The notes below the pieces were generated by a model, which was not told the origin of the DNA, did no database searches, and saw only the letters and a list, made by a program, of their open reading frames with translations. A stretch of DNA of 64,000 nucleotides from Phocaeicola paurosaccharolyticus JCM 15092 (GTDB lineage Bacteria > Bacteroidota > Bacteroidia > Bacteroidales > Bacteroidaceae): the NCBI RefSeq assembly GCF_000613805.1, contig NZ_BAJR01000017.1:1-64000 (forward strand). The letters are read 5' to 3'. Within the stretch, counting starts at the first letter, position 1. Every line of letters begins with the position of its first letter. Position numbers and translations under genes: made by a program. Below are positions 38,615-45,758 of this stretch, one piece after another.

Positions 38615-38721
38615 AGTCCGGAAAATAAAGTTGCTATTTCCCGGACATAATAATTACAAGAAACATAGCTTCTAGCTCATTTATTCACAAGAAATGGCTA
38701 ACAAACTGAACCAGAAGCTAT
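38615..38721 (-). other. two stacked hairpins in the leader of the C_GCAxxG gene
   Basis: One hairpin pairs 38615-38626 with 38634-38645 (one mismatch). The other pairs 38665-38673 with 38713-38721 and has an inner helix of 38674-38682 with 38692-38699. No T tract follows on the minus strand, so it does not look like a simple terminator. It may be a structured leader or a decayed terminator of the gene at 38783-39054. Confidence 0.4.
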
Positions 38722-38782
38722 ACAACGCCCCCTCTACTAACAAATAAATGATAATATAACTTATTACAAAAAACTACTGTTT

Positions 38783-39054
38783 TTATTTTTTATTAGTCTT
38801 TACTGACTTAACTTTCTTTATACCACTGCCATTACACAAACTTTCGTCTTTCACATTACGATTATTTACATGACTTTTTGCTATGACACAAGTACCTGAT
38901 TCATACTTATCACAAACTTTATTATTGTTTGCATCTTTAAAACAACCTTTTTTTTGTAACAGTTTGATACAGTTTTTGCTTTTGCACTCTGTGCATTTAC
39001 TTCACTTCCTAATAAGGCAAGTGACACAATAAATAGATATAAAAAACTTTTCAT
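38783..39054 (-). pseudogene. small secreted Cys-rich protein with an EF-hand-like loop, frameshifted
   Basis: From ATG 39054 a signal peptide (MKSFLYLFIVSLALLGSEVNA) leads to a short mature part. In a run of eight A at 38948-38955 the frame is off by one missing base. With nine A the protein continues KKKGCFKDANNNKVCDKYE, then SGTC, and ends at 38783, about 90 aa. D-x-N-x-N-x-x-x-D-x-x-E is an EF-hand-type calcium loop with Cys on both sides. Function unknown. Confidence 0.65.
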
Positions 39055-39093
39055 AATAATAATCTTTATTCTTCTTATTTTATTATAATAATA

Positions 39094-39498
39094 CTATTGC
39101 CTTTCACTAATTGCTTTTAATAGCAATGATGAAGGATGACATGGCTTACGAGTATCTGCATTGACAAATGCAAGAGTAGTTTCGCCTTTATTTATCAATT
39201 CGTTCTCTTCATTAAAAATGGAATAAACAGATTTAATTAAAGGACCTTTTATCTCCTTCAACTCTGTTTCTATTCGAAGCAATTCATCATATACCGCAGG
39301 CTTTAAATACTTAAAACTCATACCTACTACCGGTAACATTATACCCGAATCTTCTATTTCTTTATATGTTATTCCCAACTCTCTAAGAAGCTCCCAGCGG
39401 GCTTTCTCACAATAACGGGCATAATTTGAATGGTGTACATATCCCATTTTATCTGTATCAGGATATAACACCCTTATTTTACATTGATGACTAATCAT
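39094..39498 (-). CDS. YbgC-type acyl-CoA thioesterase
   Basis: 134 aa hotdog-fold protein. The catalytic Asp lies in VLYPDTDKMGYVHHSNYARY, the 4-hydroxybenzoyl-CoA thioesterase/YbgC signature. It hydrolyses acyl-CoA or acyl-ACP; the physiological substrate is unknown. It starts 52 bp after the MinD-type gene stop and may be read through from that operon. Confidence 0.9.
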   Translation of the reverse strand: MISHQCKIRVLYPDTDKMGYVHHSNYARYCEKARWELLRELGITYKEIEDSGIMLPVVGMSFKYLKPAVYDELLRIETELKEIKGPLIKSVYSIFNEENELINKGETTLAFVNADTRKPCHPSSLLLKAISERQ

Positions 39499-39550
39499 AA
39501 TTACTTTTACTTAACAAAAATACTTTTTGCATTACACTCTTGGTAACTTA

Positions 39551-40413
39551 TCAGAAGGCATAAATTGTGTTGTAAGCATTCTCTATTAAACGAGATACCT
39601 CACAATCTTTATTGTACTCAATTATTGTTTTACCGGCTATCATAGCTTCAACTATTTGTGCATCGAAAGGTAAATGAGCTACTACAGGAATTTTCATCTC
39701 TTCGCACCACTTATCTATTTGTTCACAAATACTGGGATTCAAATCGTACTTGTTCACAATGACTGACTTTTGAACGGAAAAACGGCAAACAACTTCAATT
39801 ACACGTTTCATATCAAGAAAGCCTGAAATTGTTGGTTCTGTTACTACTACAACCTTATCGACTCCTGTAATGGTTGATATAACCGGACAGCCAATACCCG
39901 GAGGACCGTCGAGTATAACTGTATCATAACCATAATCCTCTACATATTTCTTTGCCTTCTCTCTCAATAGATTTACCATCTTCCGGAATTTTCTTCTCCG
40001 GGAGCTAAACGACCATAAACCATATCGCCGTAACGAAAGGTTCCGGCATACATACGGCTTTTATCTGCAGGAATCATCTTTATTGCCTGAACAGGACAGA
40101 CACGAGAGCACAGGTAACACCCATCACAAGCGGATTCTGAGATTCTAATTTTACCATTGACTTTGGATATAGCATCAAAACGGCAAAGATCAATGCATGT
40201 GTTACAGTTAGTACATTTATCGTTGTTTACTACAGCATGACTACCGGACACAAAGACTTCCTCTTCTTTACACAATGGTGAAAACAGTAAATAGAGGTTT
40301 GAAGCATCTACATCACAATCAACAACTACTGCCGATTTTGCAACTGAAATAAAAGCGGAACTTATGCTCGATTTGCCTGTACCTCCTTTACCACTAATTA
40401 CTGCTATTTCCAT
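39551..40413 (-). pseudogene. MinD-type ATPase with ferredoxin insert (second), frameshifted
   Basis: Deviant Walker A GKGGTGKSS near residue 9. After the first strands comes a two-cluster ferredoxin insert (CTNCNTCIDLC and CDGCYLCSRVC), then the second half DTVILDGPPGIGCPVIS and VTEPTISGF. The frame breaks at 39978-39984, where AGATGG should be AAGATGG: one A is missing. About 287 aa once joined. Such ATPases resemble the MinD-like components of the ORP complex of Desulfovibrio and probably use ATP to insert or move a metal cluster. Its start overlaps the stop of the other ATPase by 20 bp. Confidence 0.88.
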
Positions 40414-41284
40414 AACTAACTATATTATTTACTATATCTTGAAATATTACCTGTAACGAACTTAATTCTTTTACTGCAATTCTACCTTCTGAATAAAGAA
40501 AAGCAACTTCTTTATTGAATGGTATTTCGCCCAACAATGGAATTGATTCTTTTTCCAGATACTGATAAATATCTCTGTTTCCCAGTCCTGCCCTATTCAC
40601 TACAACTCCCATTTCTTTACCAATTGTTTTCAGAGTGTCAACGGTTTGTTTTAAATCACTCAATCCAAAAGGTGTAGGCTCTGTTACTAAGACTACAAAA
40701 TCGGCATGTGAAGCTGTCTGTATAAACGGGCAAGCTATTCCCGGAGGAGAATCCAGTATCACATAATCTACATTTTGCTGATTGGTTTGTTTCACAGCCA
40801 TCTTTACAGCCGATTTTATGATAGGAACCGGAGATGAAACTCCCGGAGTCATTTTTGCTTCGAACATGCATGCACCATCTTCATCCGTTCTATAAGATGT
40901 AACTTTTCCTATAAACTTATAGGAATCTCTTATTGCTGAGTAATTACAAGCAACCGAGCAAGCAGCACATCCGTGACAGAGGTCATCGAGCAACTGAATT
41001 TTATTCATTGCCGGCAAAAAGAAGATGGCATGATAATTACAGTATTCAGCGCACTTTCCACATAAAACACAATTAGAACGGTCGAGAACCGGTCTATATT
41101 CTGTTACAACGTACTCACTTAGCTTTTTAACTGGAAAAAATATAAATGAATTGGGAGCCTCTGCATCACAATCAACCAATAAAGAAGAATAGCCCATTTG
41201 ACGAAGCGAGTAAAACAAGTTCGTTGAAAAAAATGTTTTACCCGTACCGCCTTTACCACTAGCTACAGCTATGTTCATGCTCAT
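40394..41284 (-). CDS. MinD-type ATPase with ferredoxin insert (first)
   Basis: 296 aa, intact. GKGGTGKTFFS near residues 10-20, DCDAEAPNS, ferredoxin insert with CVLCGKCAEYC and CHGCAACSVAC, then YVILDSPPGIACP and TEPTPFGLSD. It pairs with the downstream paralogue as in the ORP clusters. Its start overlaps the NifX-like gene by about 26 bp. A second ATG at 41278 is equally possible. Confidence 0.9.
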   Translation of the reverse strand: MSMNIAVASGKGGTGKTFFSTNLFYSLRQMGYSSLLVDCDAEAPNSFIFFPVKKLSEYVVTEYRPVLDRSNCVLCGKCAEYCNYHAIFFLPAMNKIQLLDDLCHGCAACSVACNYSAIRDSYKFIGKVTSYRTDEDGACMFEAKMTPGVSSPVPIIKSAVKMAVKQTNQQNVDYVILDSPPGIACPFIQTASHADFVVLVTEPTPFGLSDLKQTVDTLKTIGKEMGVVVNRAGLGNRDIYQYLEKESIPLLGEIPFNKEVAFLYSEGRIAVKELSSLQVIFQDIVNNIVSYGNSSN

Positions 41285-41621
41285 GATGATTACATGTATT
41301 GGCTCCTGTAATTAAGTTCCCTTTGATAAAATCGAGTACTAATTCTTTAGGCTCCTTTTTCTCTGCACCAACATGTAAATCAATGTTCTGCTGACGGAAT
41401 AGTTGTTTTGCTTTCTCTCCCATACCACCGGCTATAACAATTGATACACCCTTACCTGCTACCCAGGCAGGATAAAGACCCGGTTGATGTTCGGGAGGAG
41501 TAATCTGTTCTTCCTTAACTATTTTATTGTTTTCCAAATCGGCTACATAAAAATATTCACAATGACCAAAATGTTCACATAACATACCATCCTCTACAGG
41601 TATTGCAATTCTTTTATTCAT
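41259..41621 (-). CDS. NifX/NifB-like (dinitrogenase FeMo-cofactor) protein with His tail
   Basis: 120 aa. A NifX-type ribonuclease-H-like fold: RIAIPVEDGMLCEHFGHCEYF at the start, VIAGGMGEKAKQLFRQQNI later. The C-terminus ends CNHHEHEHSCS, a likely metal-binding tail. These proteins bind a metal cofactor (in ORP, a Mo-Cu cluster) outside nitrogen fixation. No nif structural genes are present here, so nitrogenase is not implied. Confidence 0.88.
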   Translation of the reverse strand: MNKRIAIPVEDGMLCEHFGHCEYFYVADLENNKIVKEEQITPPEHQPGLYPAWVAGKGVSIVIAGGMGEKAKQLFRQQNIDLHVGAEKKEPKELVLDFIKGNLITGANTCNHHEHEHSCS

Positions 41622-41632
41622 ATTCTATCTTA

Positions 41633-41821
41633 TTATTTAAGTTTGTCACTACTTTTTAAACGTTTCTTATCTCCTTCTCCGCCACCGGAACGTCTTCTTT
41701 TTCCTTCACCTTTTCCAAGCTTTTCTAAGAGTTCTTCTTTTGTATGCTCAGCACAATTACCCAATTGGCGTCCGGTTCCTGAGCCTCTTCCTTCGGGGCC
41801 TGTTCCATCTAAACGTGGCAT
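41633..41821 (-). CDS. DUF5320-like Gly/Arg-rich small protein, 62 aa
   Basis: Begins MPRLDGTGPEGRGSGTGRQL, a signature that accompanies NifX-like and DUF134 genes in anaerobes, then a short Lys/Glu helix. One Cys. Role unknown; possibly a scaffold or metal handling factor. It lies 12 bp before the next gene in the operon. Confidence 0.85.
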   Translation of the reverse strand: MPRLDGTGPEGRGSGTGRQLGNCAEHTKEELLEKLGKGEGKRRRSGGGEGDKKRLKSSDKLK

Positions 41822-41833
41822 AGTTTTATGAAT

Positions 41834-42151
41834 TTAATGTTTTAATAGCTGAATAATATCTTCGATTATTTTATCATCGTCTTTAACCACAATCATCTGA
41901 ATTTTCAGTTCTACCAACAGTGATTTTATTTTAAAACCAAACTCTCCTGATACGATCTTCTCTACAGGAACTGAAGCTACTAACTGTACAGAGGCTGGTC
42001 CGGCTCCTTCTTCAGCATCTTTATTTGGGTTAGGAATAAATTCCACTTTTTCAGTCAGTGTGTCGTAGATTGCAAAAAACGAACAACGACCAAAACGCTT
42101 ATCCAGAGTACTTTTTAATGTATTTCCGGAACTTGTTATTGCTACTTTCAT
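41834..42151 (-). CDS. NifX/NifB-like protein, 105 aa
   Basis: MKVAITSSGNTLKSTLDKRFGRCSFF and IVSGEFGFKIKSLLVELKIQ match the NifX fold, without the His tail of its neighbour. Single Cys in FGRC. Second small cluster-binding protein of the operon. Confidence 0.88.
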   Translation of the reverse strand: MKVAITSSGNTLKSTLDKRFGRCSFFAIYDTLTEKVEFIPNPNKDAEEGAGPASVQLVASVPVEKIVSGEFGFKIKSLLVELKIQMIVVKDDDKIIEDIIQLLKH

Positions 42152-42164
42152 ATTCTATTTCTAA

Positions 42165-42698
42165 TTACATTTTTTCTTGATTTTTCTGGCACATACGTCC
42201 TCTTTTTCGCTTATTGGAACAATGTCCGCGGCCGCAACCGCTTTTACCTAAATATGTGAATTCACCTTTTTCTTCTTTCGAAAGGTTATCGTAATTTTGA
42301 ATATCACGACTTCCACACAAAGGACATATTTCTATCTGCTTTTCTTCGGCTGGATTATTAAAGAAGCAATTACATGAACAGCAGGAATACCATTCATTAT
42401 CGAAACAAACCTTACCTCCTTCAATAATGATATTTCGACCTTCAACAAATGCCTGAGCTATTTTTTCACGAGCCGACATATAAATACGAGTCAAAGTGGG
42501 ACGAGATACCTTCATAAAAGATGAAGCTTCTGCCTGAGTGTATTTTTCGTAATCGCAAAGGCGCAAGGCTTCGTACTCTTCATACAAAAGAAACAAAGAT
42601 TCTTTCTTCTTTGCATTCTGCGCCATGCCATAAGGTCTGAAGCCTGAAGCAACAGGCGCAACAGATATTTTTCTTATTATTTTCGGTCTTCCTGGCAT
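42165..42698 (-). CDS. DUF134 putative DNA-binding regulator with Cys-rich tail
   Basis: 177 aa. Start MPGRPKIIRKISVAPVASGF is typical of DUF134. A helix-turn-helix resembling sigma region 4 lies around residues 50-85 (YTQAEASSFMKVSRPTLTRI). The second half is unusually Cys-rich: SCCSCNCFF, CPLCGSRD, and CGRGHC and MCQ near the end, which suggests a zinc ribbon plus a further metal site. First gene of the NifX-MinD operon. It is the best candidate for binding the shared palindrome at 34013, 34092 and 42729, but this is untested. Confidence 0.88.
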   Translation of the reverse strand: MPGRPKIIRKISVAPVASGFRPYGMAQNAKKKESLFLLYEEYEALRLCDYEKYTQAEASSFMKVSRPTLTRIYMSAREKIAQAFVEGRNIIIEGGKVCFDNEWYSCCSCNCFFNNPAEEKQIEICPLCGSRDIQNYDNLSKEEKGEFTYLGKSGCGRGHCSNKRKRGRMCQKNQEKM

Positions 42699-42719
42699 AC
42701 TTTTAATTTATTGTCCAGT

Positions 42720-42744
42720 GCAAATATAATGAACATTTGTTCAT
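42720..42744 (-). promoter_or_regulatory. promoter -7 box plus operator upstream of DUF134
   Basis: TATATTTGC on the minus strand (42720-42728) is adjacent to the 16-bp palindrome (42729-42744). The 33 nt from 42719 are identical to the 33 nt from 34003. Confidence 0.8.
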
Positions 42745-42908
42745 AATGAGTCGTTTTACTATTTATTTTTATTAAAAATAAAATATAGGTATATTACAAA
42801 TTAATAAAGCGAGACTCCCAATCTGGAATTCTCGTTTTGTAACTGTTAATTGCATTATTAATATAATAAAGTTTACTTTTTAATCTTTTTCATAATTTCA
42901 TCTTTTGG

Positions 42909-42940
42909 AAATATGCACTAATTTAATTCTGCCAACAGGT
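42909..42940 (+). repeat. solo copy of the IS982-family terminal repeat
   Basis: 32 nt, 30 of them identical to the IS right end at 31819-31850 and in the same orientation. No transposase sequence is near it. It is either the scar of an element lost by deletion, or the repeat has its own dispersal. Confidence 0.7.
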
Positions 42941-42955
42941 TAATGTTATCTTTTG

Positions 42956-43042
42956 CCAACCGATCATGATCGGTTGGGCATCGGATCATGATCGGTTGAT
43001 GATTCAATCATGATCGGTTGACTATCGGATCATGATCGGTTT
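42956..43042. repeat. four 22-bp tandem palindromic repeats
   Basis: The core ATCATGAT recurs at 42963, 42985, 43007 and 43029, exactly 22 nt apart, each followed by CGGTT. The first unit is a perfect 22-bp palindrome (42956-42977). Later units vary in their outer arms. Confidence 0.85.
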
Positions 43043-43043
43043 A

Positions 43044-43088
43044 CAAAAAAAGTATGCAACAAAGAAACTAAGTTCTTTATTGCATACT
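43044..43088 (-). terminator. intrinsic terminator of the SusCD/PHP operon
   Basis: A long near-perfect hairpin (43051-43068 with 43071-43088, with a mismatch and a bulge) and, on the minus strand, a run of seven T after it. It lies 36 bp past the PHP gene stop. Confidence 0.8.
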
Positions 43089-43123
43089 GATTCAAAAAGG
43101 CTATATTCAAATATCTACGTCAC

Positions 43124-44215
43124 CTACAACTTTATTGTATAATTCAATCCCTTTTCAGGGTAAGTTATAAGATTAGTAATTTCAAAATTCATGTCTCCAC
43201 CTTTTATGCCATCATTAAACAAAATCTTTATTGTATGTTTTGTATGTGGCTTTAAAGTATAATCTCTAAAATAGACCAGTGATGGATTATGTTCTGTCTT
43301 ATGTAGTTTAAAGATCAAATCTGAATTATTCATAATAGAGAGGGTTACTCCCTTTTCATCACGATCGATCTCCTTAATATCTATGCATTTTTCAAAGAAT
43401 GGTCTCATAAGTTCTTCCTGACCTATAACCATATCTGCATACCATACAAGGGTACGTCTGTTATCCAATGCTTCGCGTATACCATCCAAAGAGCGTTCCT
43501 TGGCAAAGACGAAAGTCATTGTTCTGTGCTCACCTCTGGCAAAGTCATAATCGGTCTGTATAGGCTCATGTATATCGGATGTTCCAAGCATAGTCAACTT
43601 CTTCTCAATACACCATTTCAATGCTTCAGGTGAATAAACATCACCATTTGCTACCTCGATACCATTGATGCATCCATTATTGTATAGCTCTGTATGTTCT
43701 GGCCACCATTTTGTTGAATCAGGCTGTTGTCTGTCCCACCCAGGATGATTCCAAAAGATAAATGCCTTCTGCTCTTTTGCTGCTTTGTATGCATCTTTAT
43801 AATCTTTTGTGTCAAGAGGATTTGAATCTTGAAGGAAGATAGCATTCGAGTGTCCGGGAGCCATAGGACGAGTTATCTCACTGCCTTTTACCAATAGTAT
43901 TCCCATGTCAGAGGCTTTCTTTTTACAGATTTCATAAGAACGGTTATGATCTGCATTGATATCTTTCTTGTGTGGCTGATACTCTATATGCTCGGTCAAT
44001 GCTATAGCATCTAAACCCTCTCTGTAGGCTTCGTCAACACGAACAGTAGGCCAAACAAGTCCGTCAGAGAATACGGTATGCATGTGAAAATCACATTTCA
44101 GAGTTATATAACCATCTAAATCGGGTACCTTTATCTCATTTCGTTGCTGTGCTAATGAGGGCTGCAATCCTACCAAAATAAGGAATGCACAAATAATAGA
44201 TTTCTTCATCATCAT
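43124..44215 (-). CDS. secreted PHP-domain phosphoesterase
   Basis: 363 aa with a signal peptide (MKKSIICAFLILVGLQPSLAQ). PHP metal-site motifs are visible: CDFHMHTVFSDG, AIALTEHIEY, WNHPGWD and LGTSDIHE. PHP enzymes hydrolyse phosphoester bonds with a di- or trinuclear metal site. The start has three consecutive ATG codons. Last gene of the SusCD operon, so it probably acts in the periplasm on the imported product. Confidence 0.85.
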   Translation of the reverse strand: MMMKKSIICAFLILVGLQPSLAQQRNEIKVPDLDGYITLKCDFHMHTVFSDGLVWPTVRVDEAYREGLDAIALTEHIEYQPHKKDINADHNRSYEICKKKASDMGILLVKGSEITRPMAPGHSNAIFLQDSNPLDTKDYKDAYKAAKEQKAFIFWNHPGWDRQQPDSTKWWPEHTELYNNGCINGIEVANGDVYSPEALKWCIEKKLTMLGTSDIHEPIQTDYDFARGEHRTMTFVFAKERSLDGIREALDNRRTLVWYADMVIGQEELMRPFFEKCIDIKEIDRDEKGVTLSIMNNSDLIFKLHKTEHNPSLVYFRDYTLKPHTKHTIKILFNDGIKGGDMNFEITNLITYPEKGLNYTIKL

Positions 44216-45728
44216 TTATTTTGTTTTTGTAAGTTTTATATTATCAATAAACCAACGGAGATAGACACTGCTTCCTGTATTAGCCTTATTCTCTCCCCAT
44301 CCATTAGACTTTATTGTGATACGGGTATCTTTATTTACCGTAATATTACCAAGATTAAGTTCTGCATGAAGCCATGACAATTGATCGACTGAATTTTGGA
44401 AATTATGTCCTATAGGAGCCAGATCCACAACATTACTTCCATTGGTAATGGTTACAATTACCTGAACAGGGTCAAATTTTCTGGTTCCGCCTACCATAGG
44501 TGCCCAGTCAAAAGAGAGTGTAAGATTGGTATTTGCAGGTACATTATCGATAGCAGGAAGAGTTATACCTGCCTGAGTCTGTCTTGCCGAACTTGAGATA
44601 ACAGTCCTGAAGATATATTGCATGACCCGGTATCTCCTCAAGTCTGTATCCACGATCTGTAAGTGCTTTATCGGCTGTTGTACCATCAGTATTTACTGCT
44701 GTATATATCTGTGGTGCTGATCCGTCGCCATCATTTTCGACTGTCTTCCCTGCCCCACTGCTCAAGGCCCATGGTTTCAACCATTCAAAATCTTCAGAGA
44801 AATAGATAACCTCTACGACACCCTTGTCTTCCACTTTTGAACATATCATTTTTATGGTTGGCTCTGCTACTCCTGCGAAATAACCTGAAACCTTTACTTT
44901 ATGGCCATTTAGTGCGGCTAAATTGAGACTTTCTATAGCATCGGTTATTAGAAGTGAGTTTGATGAACCCTCTACAACAACGGTGTTATCGGAAAGTACT
45001 CCTGTAACACTTACATAGTCGCGTGTCTTTGAATTGTATGTGTCAAGTTTTGCCGTAATATCTGTTGCCTCAGGATATGTTGCATATGAACCTTGTGAAA
45101 CTACACTCAAATTATCACACTGAACATATGTCAGTTTTTGAGAGTCGCTCTCCTTCACTCCTTTTATAGATACTTTATCGCCAACCTTTACAGGATCACT
45201 GCTCAACACGTATATGTTCGAAGCATTGCTGTTCTGTGCACCCGAAACTATAAATCCTTTTGTTGTAAGAGCCATTACATTTACATTTGATACAGAGAGG
45301 ATATCTTCGTCGGCTAGTGCTGAGAGTTCTCCCAATGAGTACTCTTTGCAGTCTCTATATTTATCTCCTGCCTGTGATATTATCACCTCTGCACGACTCG
45401 CCAAAGTACTTCCTTTGAAGACAAGAGCTTTTTTACGTGGATTGTCTATTGCCCCACCACGCATATTATCATTAACAGAAATGGTTACATCCATCGTTCC
45501 TGTTCCTGATGCAGGGGTTACAGTCACCCAGTCGGGGGCATCCGATACCCAGTCGGCATCGGCATAGACTGTTATAATTTTACTTGTAGCAGCAGTAGCC
45601 TCAAAGTTCAGATTCGTAGCGCTTGCAAGCACAGCCTTAGAGAGAGTGTTCTCTTCATCGCAACAACTGCTCAATAGTGTTACTGTAAATGCCAGTACAG
45701 AGGCCATTATATAATTTACAAATTTCAT
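44216..45728 (-). pseudogene. BACON-domain lipoprotein, frameshifted
   Basis: Lipobox LLSSC near residue 22; then a BACON domain (about 35-120, ADWVSDAPDWVTVTPASGTG), an OB-fold-like DUF5689 region (about 130-270) and a jelly-roll C-terminal domain (PAIDNVPANTNLTLSFDWAP to WFIDNIKLTKTK). The two frames meet at 44572-44582 after LKFGKTD, with one extra or two missing bases. Surface lipoprotein likely to bind carbohydrate or another ligand next to SusD. Confidence 0.82.
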
Positions 45729-45758
45729 AATTGTACTATTTTATTTCATTGTCTATTT

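Noticed and set aside
41259..42151. Nitrogen fixation genes
   Set aside because: The NifX-like domain is shared with non-nitrogenase cluster carriers; no nifHDK, nifE or nifN is present.
31852..42744. Prophage or integrative element
   Set aside because: No integrase, relaxase, structural phage gene or att-like direct repeat was seen; only IS ends bracket the segment.
42956..43042. CRISPR array
   Set aside because: The unit is 22 nt in full with no spacer between copies, and no cas gene is in the window.
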